Shown here one piece after another: positions 22,961 to 35,200 of a stretch of DNA of 64,000 bases (its first letter is position 1; each line of letters starts with the position of its first letter). The notes below the pieces were generated by a model. The model ran no database searches. It saw only the letters and a list, made by a program, of their open reading frames with translations, and was not told the origin of the DNA. The translations under genes and the position numbers were made by a program. This DNA comes from Henckelia pumila (Eukaryota > Streptophyta > Magnoliopsida > Lamiales > Gesneriaceae): NCBI RefSeq assembly GCF_033568475.1, contig NC_133122.1:182547449-182611448 (forward strand). Reading direction: 5' to 3'.

Positions 22961-25267
22961 ACATCTTTGTCACCGTCAATCATATGCTTGTCATCCTGAT
23001 ATTTTTATTTTTGTTGATTTTTTTGTGAAATTTTATGCTAAAGCTCATAATAAGATCGCCCAAGTTTGAAAATACAGAGCTTGCATTGTATCAAACACAA
23101 AGCCAGTTTCACATACATGAAGCAAAGCTACATAGTAAACGTATTACTTTTTATCTCAAAAACCAGTCTCACATTCAATCGAGTCAAAGTAAGATCACAA
23201 TGCTACAAGTTTCACTCCACGTGCATGCTTGACAATCACCAACAAAGAAACTTGTCCCACTTATCCTTCAACAATTTTAACCGAAGACCTGCATTAAAAT
23301 AAGGAAGAAAACTAATTATATTTACTGGTTGCTTAACTAACATGAATCAAACTAGGAATAATGAGGAATTAAGGATGAATGAAAATGAAGAATGGCCTCG
23401 TGGACAATTACATATCCAAATGGACTTTGCTTTATGGCTAATAGTTCAACATCAAGCTGCAAGCCAAAGATCAAGATTTTGGAATCAATTAAGGAAGAAT
23501 GATATATATAGCTGTAAAGCTATCCGAAAACATGATTTATCAGATGAAAATACTTTCTTGCCTCGATTGTTGCATGGGGGTGAGTTCTTGTACCCCTTTG
23601 CTCCCATAAGCTACCTCAGGAGGTACTATCAACAAGCGTTGCAAAAATGGTCATGTTAGTTGGAAATTTTCAAGGATCCATGTAGTGAATCTGATGGAAT
23701 TTAGGTGTAACAACAGCGTGCATTGATCGTGCTTAGCATTGAATATGGTTTCAACTCGTGCTTGAACAGAATACAAAATTTCAGATTTACTTGTTTTTCC
23801 AATAAGCAATATAATGAATCTCTATGTCATAGATTCACTCACCCGGCCTCCCACACGCATGCCTTCCACTCCTAAATATAATCCTTTCAAAACACTCCCC
23901 CCTCCCAGATTGGCCAACATCGAATCCATAAGGCTATACTCAAACATATAGGAAGACAAATTAGTAATGCATTTATATTTCTATGTACTCCATAATTACG
24001 TAGAAATAACAAGATTTGGTTTTTGTCTTGTACCAAGACGAAGACTGCAAATTCCAACATCAAGAAATACTGCAAAAATAACCCTTTATTTATTTCTGGA
24101 AAATTCTCGACTTATTTCACAACATAGGCGAGTTACACACACGAATTTACAAAATCACTGCAATCGTACCATTCCACCACCCACATAGTGTACTCGTCAA
24201 AAATGCGATGCCTTTCCCCTTGGCAGCATAGTGAGTACCTACAAAAAATGCATTCGGTAGTCTGAAATATCATTAATTTATGTGAACAATAGTCTAACCA
24301 TAGTTACAACTAGGTCTACACTAATATATCTCAATGTGCCACCGTGTTCCTTGGCAATTTGCATACAATATGAATCTATTGGTACATTATATCATCAAGG
24401 TACATCATATTATCAATCAGACACAAACATATGAGAAACTATGTTGTTTTCACCTTTGAGCAACCATGATTCATGAATTGAAGGCGGAAATATCAGAGCA
24501 AGAGAAGAAAAATACATCAAGAGAAGAAAACATTAGGATTTCAAGAGAGAATCTGATCTACTAATGCAAAATTCTCAAAATTTTGACGACAAAAAAAAAA
24601 ACAATAAACACCCTGATATGGTCAAAATAAGAACACATCAAGGGAAGGCATGATTATTTTTTCCGGAAGTAATTCAAAAAAGTACTTCTAAAAAATTAAA
24701 TTCTTCAGCAAAATATTCCAATAAATACGTCAAGTTTCAAACTAGATAAAGAATATTCCTTGCGTACCAAAGTTACTCCCCCAAAATTGGATTTCAGAAA
24801 TTATAGCATCTGAATATTGTAAATGAAGCATTCTAACTAAATAAAGAATGCTCATGTATTTATAAAGAATCAGCAATCCTAACAACAAAAATATTCGTTC
24901 TAATACCCAAATCAAAAGGTGATTAGTTTGTTAAATTCCTCTTTAAGGGTCTCATCGACCAACCAGGAACTAGGACTCAAATCAAATGACCAAACAACCA
25001 TCATAAAATATAATAAAAATTACTCACTCGATCCACGTCTGAAGAGGGTCGCCGTCTTCATACCGGTCAATCGCTTCAATCCATGTCTGGTTTTGGATGG
25101 AGTTATATGAATTTGATTATAGTAGAAGGATGAATTGGTGGGATGTTGAAAGCAGACGTAATGGATTTAATTAAAGGTTCTGTGACTTTCATTCTTTACT
25201 AGATTTTTGAGTTCAATCGTTTACTAAATAAAATCACACAAACTGCAGAAGATTAAAAAAAACTCAA
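22961..25267. other. Intergenic, no gene supported
   Basis: The longest open frame, 23342-23659 (105 residues), has no recognised domain, no clear splice signals and no supporting context. The remainder is AT-rich without terminal repeats that I could see. Confidence 0.45.
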
Positions 25268-26197
25268 TTATTCACCCGAAAAGAAAAAAAAAACGATCTC
25301 GAGATGATGATATGTCTGGAAGCTACGAGATTCATGGCTCATCACACCACATAAGAAACAAGCTCCAAATACGTGGCGACACTCATCATATGGGTGTTTC
25401 GTCTCACAGTGCTCACAATGGTCTTCCCCTCTCTTTTTATTCTTCTTCCCGAATCGAAACACACCATCACAACTAGAGGAAGAAGACGTATATGCCTGTT
25501 TCTTGAATGATTGTGCCTGAGGCCCAAGATAACTAGCAGGTCGGGAAGACTGAAACAACTTCGTGTGGTAAAAACTGGTCTCTGACTGTTTGCACCGGTT
25601 CACTAAATCCTCATAAGACGTGGGTTCATCACAGACAGTGACTCGATTGTAGATCTCATGATTCAGACCCTACAGGAAATGATCATACTACCCCTCAGAA
25701 CTGGCGCCACAAAGTGAGCAAAACGGTAAGATATCAAGGAACTTCTGTTGATGTTGTTCAATCGTCATCGATCTCTGCTTCAGATTGAGCAACTCCATAG
25801 AATTTTCTTGACCAAGGGCTGGAGAAAAGTGAAACTTCATGAATTCCCTACAGAAATCAGCCCACGGAACATGTCCTCTCTCCTAGAGCAACTGTGCGGA
25901 CGTGGATCTCCACCACTTGTCGGCACTACCCTCCAACAGAAAAGTGGTCAGGTCCATCTTCTGATCCTTAGAGCAATCAAAAGCATGGAAGCAGCCTTCC
26001 ATCCACTCTAAACAATTCTCTGCAACTTCCAGAGTCTCTCCCACTGCCAAAGTCTTGGGCTCCATCAGAAGGAACCTATGCATCTCAAAAATACTTTTAT
26101 CCTCGTGATGATGGTGGTGACCACGATGACGTCTAGGGGCATCATCATCTACCAACAATCTACACTATCGTGACTCTCGTCGTCTCTACCAGCCATC
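25268..26197 (-). pseudogene. Chromovirus-type Ty3 Gag relic
   Basis: Starting MAGRDDES at about 26197, and shifting frame, the minus strand reads LVDDDAPRRHRGHHHHHEDK, then VAENCLEWMEGCFHAFDCSK and MDLTTFLLEGSADKWWRSTS. This is the chromovirus Gag fold signature. In-frame stops follow (for example after AQLL), with PWADFCREFMKFHF and YEDLVNRCKQSETS beyond them. A cysteine-rich end has CEHCETKHPYDEC and CFLCGVMSHESRSF; in the latter the final knuckle Cys is Phe. Several stops and a shift make it non-functional. Protease and RT are absent. Confidence 0.8.
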
Positions 26198-26260
26198 TGA
26201 AATAAGTAGCATACATAAAAAAAACTCAAAGGCCCCACTAAGTCTTGAAATATCAAACAT

Positions 26261-26272
26261 GCTCTGATACTA
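26261..26272 (-). other. Mutated tRNA-iMet primer site
   Basis: The minus strand reads TAGTATCAGAGC just inside the LTR end, one base from the canonical TGGTATCAGAGC. Confidence 0.65.
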
Positions 26273-26277
26273 AAAAT

Positions 26278-27850
26278 GTAAGGATCGGACTCGGATCATT
26301 TACTAATTGATTATTAAGTATGCAATTAAAGATAATCCTAAAATAATAATCAACCAGCGGAAATAAAATAATTTTACATGCCCCAAACCGACAGTATACA
26401 ACCGGTGAATAAAAATCCAAAGTAGAAATAGTGTTATACAACCAAATCAAAATCAGTATCAAACCATTGAAACAAGATATCGCAACACTACTGCCACTGG
26501 TCCGCTCTCAACCCTGCTCAAACCACTAGCCTCGCCCAACCTAAGCCATGTCCCATCAAATGCCATGTCCAAAAAAACAAAATAACAAGGACGTGAGCGA
26601 ACTACGCTAAGAACGTAAGCACGAGTATAAAACCTACTATGATGCATGCAAATGACGGGGTACTGGTCAAATCTCAAGTTTTGCTCAGTATAGGCGTCAA
26701 TGAGTGTATAGTACATCTGGGACCAACTCCGCTGGGTACATCCACAAACACGCCGAGGATCATTGTAGAATTGGTCTCCGTCATCACTGCATCTCCCAGT
26801 GTCCAACAATAAAACAAGGACGCAGGGCTGAGCGAGCCTACTCAAATGGCTATCTTGAAGAAGACTCGGCTCAACATGGATATGCACATACATCATAATA
26901 TATAAAGCACTAAAACATGGATCATGGCACATAAAATGCAACATATAAGCAAGCATACTTGCTGGCAATCTCAATTAATACACACGTACCTATCTAAGGC
27001 AGCTTAGCAATACCAGTCTAGGGTCCAAGCCAACAAGCCAACAATTATCATATCACTAAAGTTGTTCTAAAAGTTTTAACTAAGCTAATATATACTCCCT
27101 AATACTACTAGGGATCTTAGACTATACATGTCCATTTTCAGCCCTTTGTGGTCAAAGACCCAAACTCCTGAGCACTGCTCCGCAGCTCCTCCGAAAACGT
27201 CTCGCTACTACCCAGCCCTTGATTATATGGCTGGAAACGCCTAAAGAACTCAAGACAATAGAGGGAAGTTGTGAATTGGGAAGTTGAAAGTGAGCCTAGG
27301 ATGTCCTATTTATAGACGACGATCGGAAGCTTTTATCCCTGCATACATGCCACAATCCAAACTGCCCAGATCGGAAGCTCCGATCTCCACTTCTGAAGCT
27401 CTGATCATATGCATGAGACTACATGTACAAACTATGGTGACACATCACTTAGTGCGCATGGCATAACCTTCGGAAGCTCCGATCTCCCGTTCGCTGGTTC
27501 CAATCTGACCCCATGCTTCCGAACTGCGCATCTCTATGTTCGGTGCTTCCGAACCCACTTCGGAGGTTTCGAACTCATCGGTGGTTCCGAAGTTCAAACA
27601 CTAAATTTCTAATCAAATTAAACATCTGGTTAATTAGGATTATGGTCGTTTAATCATGTTTTACTATTTAATTTTATATAATGGGGTGCGGGTTACTAAA
27701 AGTCTTTAAGAACTTAGTGAGGAAATAAAATGACTGTGTACCTTTATAAGAGGACAAACGATATTAGTGCATTATTTCATTATGAGATGCAATGTATCAG
27801 TAATAACGTATCAGTATGAAGTATCTGTCAAGTGAAATGCAGTGACTGTT
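26278..27850 (-). repeat. Chromovirus-type 5' LTR with GATCGGAAGCTCCGATC dyads
   Basis: The plus strand begins TGTAAGGATCGGACTCGG, so the minus-strand LTR ends CCTTACA beside the primer site. A TATA box (minus CTATAAATAGG) is at about 27305-27317. Immediately upstream in the LTR sense (27321-27600) lies a cluster of dyad motifs including the 17-mer GATCGGAAGCTCCGATC at 27369-27385. Related sequence is at 54226-55075 and 18815-18965. The outer limit could not be fixed and may reach about 29.1 kb. Confidence 0.6.
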
Positions 27851-29552
27851 CAAGATTCTGAAGTGAATATCGTATGTTAAAGAGGTGGCTCCCACTAACA
27901 TTCGGTGTAGCACTTTTTCTCACGTACTCAGTAGGATCCGTACAATTGATCATTTACGAGCCAAAGTGAACTCATATTTTCGGACTGAAGTCACGTTGTT
28001 CAGTGGGCTAGCAATCCGGTACATACACCATTGTCCAGGCTCAATTCATTCAGTTTTTCATTCATTAAGTCATTTAGTCAGTCAGTAGCCAGTAGTCGAT
28101 CGATAATCATTCAGGAATCAGTAACATACCAGAGATCAAATATGCAAGAAAATATGATCAATGAAACGAGAAATGTCCGAGATGATGCAATATATATATA
28201 TATATGAATAAATCATAGTTTATGAAATTTTACCATAAATTACAGGTCAAATGTCAAATATTAATATTGAAGAAATCGGTAGTGAACCTCACCTCAATAC
28301 TTATTATTCCACCGAACCAGTCGATTGAACCCAAGACAATATAAATTCTTATAAACATAGTTTGAGTGGGTTTTACACCGGTAAGGACTGAGAGTGGATG
28401 TTGGAACCTTTTAAAACTCAATTTTGGAAAAAAAAAATTATACCAAAAAGTCTTGATTAAAAATTTAAAAATTCATAAAAATTAAAATACGAATCCAAAA
28501 ATTATGAAACTTCACCACATGGATGAAAATATGTCAAGAATTGATCGAAAATGAAAACACTGGAATTTTTTCGGCTCGTGTGGCCGCTCCGATGGCCACG
28601 TGTGGCTGGGATTTGACAAGAAGATGTATTTTTGAATGATCTACAATTTTCATGTTGAACACTTTTAAAAATTCTCGATTGATTTTGCCCAGATTTTGAA
28701 AAATTCAAATTATGATCAAGCTAGTTTTGGGCTTCAAAAACAGTGATTCCGTAAACGTTTTGGTTGTTCGACCGACATATGTTAAAACTATAAAATATTT
28801 TGAACAAATTTTGTGTTAAAATCAAAGTGAGATTCATTCAAAAAGAATGAGAAAAAACAAACAAGAACTAGCTACCTTGAAGCTGATTTTCTGGAAATTT
28901 TTCATAAATGTTCTTCACGGATTCGAATTTTCTAGAATGGTTTGGATGAAGAATTTGATACACTTCCAAAACACTCTTGTTTCTGGGTAAAAAATTAGTA
29001 TTGTGTAATTTTTGGAAATTTTTGGACAAGGTTTGGAAATTATTTTTTCCTATTTTTCCTCTCATTTTCACTCAATATTTTTCTACAACTTCAACTCTAT
29101 AACCTACAAATTTGTGAGAAAAATGTGTGAGTAAATACTTAGAAATGAAGCCTGTTTATAGGAGAGAATGAGCCTCTACACTTAGACACTTGTCTAAACT
29201 GTTTTTTCGATTTTTGGCACCTGTCTAGGCAAACTTTGACACTTGTCTTGACAACTTGTGAGAGTTATTGATGTCTAAACTAAACATGTGTCAATGTAAG
29301 GATTTATACACATGTTTTTATTTTTAATATATTTTATTAATTACTTTGAATGTCTAATTTCAATATTTTAAGTTATATATTTTTTAAATATAACATTATG
29401 ATTATTCTTTGTATTATTAATTCAATTACTCCAAATTTACCTAAACATTTCAAATAATTTTTGGGGTTTATATTATGATACCCGATGTTAATGGACTACG
29501 AAATTTCGATTATGATCCATCACATACATAATATGACAACATAAAAACTCAT
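27851..29552. other. Probable further LTR-derived sequence, unassigned
   Basis: There is no recognisable protein. A TA microsatellite is at about 28189-28205. The region continues without an obvious border from the LTR-like sequence before it. Short frames at 28502-28708 and 28868-29071 carry no motif. Confidence 0.35.
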
Positions 29553-29710
29553 GTAAGACGATTTCACGAGTCAATTTTGTGATACGGATCTTTTATTTAG
29601 GTTACCCATAAAAAATATTATTTTTTATTTCAAAAGTATTACTTTTTATTGTAAATATGAGTAGGATTGATAACTCATCTCACGAATAATGATCTCTGAG
29701 ACCGTCTTAC
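29553..29710. mobile_element. MITE with GTAAGACGRTYTCA inverted ends
   Basis: The left end GTAAGACGATTTCACGAG mirrors the right end, whose reverse complement is GTAAGACGGTCTCAGAGA. The interior holds AAAAGTATTACTTTTTAT. The element at 30199-30355 is a diverged sister. Confidence 0.7.
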
Positions 29711-30084
29711 AAAAGACATACTCGTATGACAATAACAAACTGTCAAGTAAACGATAATTTTCAGTTTTCTTTTCCAGGAGCAACGACTTTTACATAAGCT
29801 AACATTAAAATTTTTAATCGACTGTTTCAGAAAACTTCAAATTTTTGAAAATAATTTTAAGTTATGAGAGCTTGTACGTTTTCAAAAATTGTTTAAAAAA
29901 AGGTATCGGACTGCTTATAAGATTGAAAATTAAATTGTCTTTAAAAAAATTGAATCATCCTAACATATTTGTAAAGATCTTTCCGCAACTTTTAACAAGT
30001 CTCAAATATGAGGAATTTTCAGCTGTTCAACTATGTTTTTCAACTTAGTTCGTGTTTTAGTGATGCAAAAAAACAAAAACAAAA

Positions 30085-30116
30085 ACCACTAAAACCCACT
30101 ACCGGGTTTTAGTGGT
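30085..30116. other. Perfect 13-bp hairpin
   Basis: ACCACTAAAACCC and GGGTTTTAGTGGT face each other across the 6-base loop ACTACC. No T-run terminator or coding context is linked to it; its role is unknown. Confidence 0.8.
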
Positions 30117-30198
30117 CGCGGACCAAGTGGAGAAACATGGTTGGGCAGCTGAGCATTCCTCCTCAAATATATCCTCATATAATAAATTAGTAGGTCTT

Positions 30199-30355
30199 TT
30201 ATGAGAAAGTTTCATGGATCTTTATCCGTGAGACGGGTCAATCCTATCCATATTTACAATAAAAAAATAATACTTTTAACATAAAAAATAATACTTTTTT
30301 ATGTGTGACTTAGAGATTCGTCTCACGAAATTGACCTGTGAGACCATCTCATAAA
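30199..30355. mobile_element. Second copy of the GAGACGGTCTC-type MITE
   Basis: The left end TTATGAGAAAGTTTCATGGA and right end GAGACCATCTCATAA are imperfect inverted repeats. Internal GTGAGACGGGTCAATCC and TTCGTCTCACGAAATTGACC match the sister at 29553. The interior is AT-rich with ATAATACTTTT repeats. Confidence 0.7.
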
Positions 30356-30520
30356 ATTTTTTGTGATAATAAATTGTGCAAACTGATTTTCTGTCTGTAA
30401 TACTAATACTATGAATTAGTGATAATAAATACAACAATATTCATGAACTATAAGAATACAAATAAAATCGTAATAACAATAACGACTTATAAATAACAAT
30501 CACAATAATAATACTACTTA

Positions 30521-30909
30521 GGCACCGTTTGGTAGCTATTATTATTAATCTATGTATAACTTATCTCATCCAATCTCGCGTTTTTCTCGACATATTATTT
30601 ATCCATCTATTAATTATTAATTTTACATCAATCAAATCATCAATAATTTATCTTACATCAATCAAATCATTTAATTTAAATTACTATCTTACCCCTTATA
30701 AATAATATTATTTTATATTTTATATATTTTTTAAAAAATAAAATAGTAATTTAATTTTTTAATATAATATTTAATCAATCAAATCAAATATACTATAATC
30801 AATCAATCAAATCCAATAATATAATAACTATCATTTCTTATTTATTTTTTATTACAATACATTAACTATCCATATATTATTTATCTCATCAGTCAAACCA
30901 AACGGTACC
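30521..30909. mobile_element. Tourist-like MITE (PIF/Harbinger type), copy 1
   Basis: The ends are GGCACCGTTTGGT and ACCAAACGGTACC, flanked by the 3-bp target duplication TTA at 30518-30520 and 30910-30912. The interior (CATCAATCAAATCAT repeats) is homologous to 41213-41599. Length is 389 bp, without coding capacity. Confidence 0.9.
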
Positions 30910-30912
30910 TTA

Positions 30913-31646
30913 TAGTAATAGTTATTATAGATAATAGACTTATAGTAGATTACAACTGTAACAGATATACGAATAATTAAAACTCTGTCATAATTAGTAA
31001 TAATAACAATATTTTAATATATACTGTCAAAAATAAAACAATATTTAACATATAAAAATATGTAATAAATAACTGTTTGCATTATAACATAACATGATCA
31101 CGTGCCTTTTTGTATTATCATAGTGGATTGATCTTGATTATAGCAAACAATTAATTAAACCAAATTGATTGATCTTATAACTGCAAACAAGCACAATCAA
31201 GTGACGTTATAATATCAATCATTATAAATTAACAAGTTTAAGTTTCTGCTATATCTTATATCATCCAAAAAGCATAAATAAGATCATAGGGCATATAAGT
31301 AAATAAATATAAATAGACTCCTAAAAGCAACGAGTATATGAATAAATTTCACTAAAGAGACGGACTCTAGTCAATAGTTGAAATCTCGGGCATGAAAATA
31401 AGGTAAGAGAAAGCGTTCGATTGGCATCCCTTCCCTCTGCTTTGAGATGTAACATGCAAGCGGGCGAAGGCTCGTGTCTCTCTTTAGTTTGATCATGTCA
31501 ACCCGGCTTACACACATACACGTGATATATATGTATATAATATGTGTTTGTGTGTGGGCGTGTGTGTATGCCTGCATATGCCAGACTTGCGCACAATAGG
31601 CATTGCGATGCAAAGAGCTTGTTTGGAGGAATAGAAGGAACATGCA
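30913..31646. other. AT-rich intergenic, TG/CA-rich patch
   Basis: Mostly AT-rich. A GTGTGTGTG-type purine/pyrimidine alternating patch lies at about 31500-31575. No gene was recognised. Confidence 0.5.
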
Positions 31647-32023
31647 TCATTCGTAAAACTTGAGAACCTCCAGAGTATCTAACACTTCATAGCTAACGGG
31701 TTTTGAACAAGAAGGCCCAAACCCTTTAGCTACGCGAACGCGACTTGCTTTTAAATATTTGAATGTCACCCGAATCAAGCCAAGCTTGAACAATGATTTG
31801 TTTCACTCTGCTGAAAAGGTACTAAACAACACAATTTCTTTGGAAAGTTGGTACCTAAAATTACAATGCTGGCAAAGAAAGGGTTGTGATAAAAGGGTTC
31901 GTGCAGGTTGTGCCAAATGATTGTATGTTCCCAAGGCAAATGCATCCACCAACTTCGGATACCTTTCGGCCGCAGTGCAAAAGTGGCAATAGACCACAGT
32001 TTCAAATGGCAAACCCACCATTG
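31647..32023 (-). pseudogene. Unrecognised coding relic with two CxxC pairs
   Basis: After an AG acceptor-like site (32024-32025) the minus frame reads AMVGLPFETVVYCHFCTAAE, then RYPKLVDAFALGTYNHLAQP and LLSQPFLCQHCNFRYQLSKE. A TGA at 31803-31805 interrupts it. The same frame then stays open as NKSLFKLGLIRVTFKYLKAS and VSYEVLDTLEVLKFYE to a stop at 31647. The amino-acid pattern looks like real protein, and CHFC with CQHC suggests a metal-binding site. I do not recognise the family. There is no room for upstream exons before the BRR2 stop at 32202, so it is probably a displaced 3' exon with one nonsense mutation. Confidence 0.5.
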
Positions 32024-32201
32024 CTGTCAAAATTTTACACACCAAGGAGAAACAATAAGCGATTAAAAAGATGGTTTAAAGATATTACCGAACATAAACG
32101 AAACAATATGCAGTTCATCCACATACTACGAACAAAACAAACATGAAGACTTACTATCCAATGATCAAAACAGTTAGCAATAAGCAGCAAGTCCATTCTC
32201 T

Positions 32202-35200
32202 TTAACTGTCATCTTCCATAGCTCCTGCTTCCTTAACATCGACCGTGAAGCTATACTCTTGATCACAGCCCAAATAAGAATCACACATAAAATAGAGTGT
32301 GTATGCTTTCTTGCCAGCTTCTGTAGGAGCAGCAAAATCTAGTTTGACCCTGGACTTCCTTTGGAGAGCAACTCTTTTAATAGCAAGTAGCTGATTAGTT
32401 TTAGTATCACCAACAACCAGCCACCATCCTTCTTCTTTTGCTTTAGGATATCTAAGGGCATCTACAGGTCCAACCTCTGACCGTCCTTCAAGATCTCTCT
32501 CAAGAGTTACATGAACACTGACGTCTTCTCCAGCTCCTATATTATCACTATCCTGCACCTCGTAGGTCAAATCAATGTTTGGGAAGCGGTTGCAGAACTT
32601 CGCAATATCCATCAACTGTGAGTCTGACATCTGCAGGAGTTCTCGCCTTTCGTCATCCTCCATTTCCACCAGATCAAAGACGGTCTCGATACTCCTCTCA
32701 GGATTTTCCTGACACCTCTTTGTCAAGTCTTTCGTGAAATGGGGAAGTTGGAGGAGCATCGAATCACGCTCCCACATTCCCTGTGTCACCATCTGACTTA
32801 CTTCCATGGTCAGGAGGGCCAGGCTAAGCCATCCACTGCTGGAAATAACATCAACCATGGCTTGAAGTAGCCTAGAAGCATAAATTAGGACCTCTTGCTG
32901 GTCAGCAACCATATTTCCAGCAATCATTTGCCTAGAGAAGTGAGCTTGCAGCAGAGCATTTGCCTTCACATGTGGATCCGTGAATTTTGGGCTTTCAAAG
33001 GAGAATCGTTGGTGATTGATCAGTTTTCTTATCACCTCTTCTTCTCCAGGCCGTATTGGAAGTTGTTCATATTCTGAAGCTGAAGCTAATATTTCCAGTA
33101 GACCCTTCAACTTTGTTTTGGAAGACAGAGACGAACTAAAACGCTCAATTGTAGTATAACTGATGTAATAATAAGAAGCAATCATGCCAAGATTCAATGG
33201 TGACAGCAAAAATTCATCCTCTACGGCAACACATTTACTTGCTTCTAGATCGCTGAGTGTGCTTTCCACAAGTTCGGAGAGATGATCTGACAGGTGTCTG
33301 TGACTAACACCCTGGAGATTATAGTAGTTCGGATTCTGAGCGAGCCTTCTGTACATAAATGTCCAAGTGATGTAGTCCACGGCATCTTGTTTGTTTTGAA
33401 TCACTCCAACCACAACCTCTGCGTTCAGATTATCATGCAAATAATGATGTAGATGGCTTTCCACAGGGAAAGCTTCATACAAGAATTTCTTGTAATATTC
33501 TTTCCGCGGAGCATGACAAAGAATGACACATTTTCCAGAGTTATCCACAAGAGGTCGACTGGCACGACCCATCATCTGCAATAAATCAGTGACTGGGTAA
33601 TCCGAGTGAGCACTCTCCCTGCCATCATAATACTGAGTTCCCATAACCACCACCAGATGCGCTGACAACGAGACTCCCCAACACATTGAACTGCTCATCA
33701 CACAGACTTGAATCCATCCTGTTTCAAACAGTGTCTTCACTATATCTTGATCTGTGCCAGTTATACCCTCGTGCAAATAGCCTACACCAAACCGAACTGT
33801 CTCCCTCAATGCAGGTTCCCTAATCCTGCTAACAAAAGGCTCCAGCTCTTCAATAGATTTCAATAAGAACATTGATTTTTCCTCACTCTCCATGTTAGAA
33901 TATGTCATGAGATCCACAGCAGTGAGACGGGCATGTTTCCTGGTAGGAACAAAGACAATTGCAGGTTTTCCATTCTTAGCATGCTGTACAACTGCAGTGT
34001 ATGTAGGCTTAGTCATAGCTTGCATCCTTGCTTCAAAATTAACAATGTCAATACCCTGGATGTGAATTTCCAGAGGCACGGGCCTCACACCGGGAGGAAA
34101 ATTGAAAAGCCCATGAGAGGAAGCACCAATCCATTCTCCTAAATCCTTGGTATTTGCAAGAGATGTTGACAACGCCACAATACGGATTTTGTTCTCCACC
34201 TGACTAGCAATATATCTCATTCTCGAGACAATAATCTCTAAGATAGGGCCACCTTGACCCCCGATCAAATGGAGTTCATCAATAATAAAAAGGCTAACCT
34301 GCTGAACATATTTCCGTTGTTTCCATCGGCGAGATAAAGCATCCCATTTCTCAGGAGTGCTGATAACTATATTACCCTTCTCCAGGAGTTTCAAGTCAGT
34401 TGCAGTCTCACCAGTTAACTCAACGACCTTCATTCCAAGTCCCTCTCCAAACTTCTTCTTCCAATCATGATACCGTTCCTTTGCAAGAGCTTCAAGAGGA
34501 GCAATATAGACAGCACGCATGACACTATCAGATCCTTTCTGATGATTCCTTAGAACAGCAAATTCAGCACAGATGGTTTTCCCACTACCAGTAGGAGCAG
34601 CAACCAACACATTATCATCTGAATTATACAAGATTGTGAAAACCTGGGTCTGGACGGGATTGAAATGCTTGAATTGTTGATAGAGGGCTTCATAAGCCGG
34701 GTTTCTCAATGCTGTCACAGGAAGGGGTTGCAAATCCAGTAATTCTGTAGGGGGAGGATATTTTTCAGGCAAAATAAGGTGCCTAAATGAAACAGGCAGA
34801 ACAGTCTGCGATCCCAACCATCTATCGGACACAACATTGATGAAGTACTGAGGAGGTAGTGGTTCATAAATAGGAACTGTGAAATTCAGTGTGTGATCTT
34901 CATCAATATACTGCTTCTTCAACATGAAATATTCGTGGTGAAGAATATACTCGCCATCATTATCCTCGACAATGACCCAAAAGGGTTCCACATACCCATG
35001 AACTTTGTCATCCCACTGGAAATCGGGAGTAATGGTTAGTTCAACCCTCAATATAGAGCGGGTTATTGGTTGAACTTGTGCTGCAAGGTTAAGCTTCGGA
35101 AACTGATGAATAAACTTATGAAGAGTTCTTCCCATCTTAGGAAAACGAATAAGTTCTCCAATCTCCTGTGAAGAGAGGTCATAGTACCTTGCCCAAGACA

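Noticed and set aside
23342-23659. Open frame of 105 residues starting MNQTRNNEELRMNENEEWPR
   Set aside because: No domain, no convincing splice sites, no conserved motif and no context; frames of this length occur by chance here.
26459-26974. Open frame of 171 residues on the minus strand
   Set aside because: It lies inside the chromovirus LTR, has no family signature and no start context.
30085-30116. Perfect hairpin as a transcription terminator
   Set aside because: Rho-independent terminators are not used for plant nuclear genes, and no T-run or gene end is linked to it.
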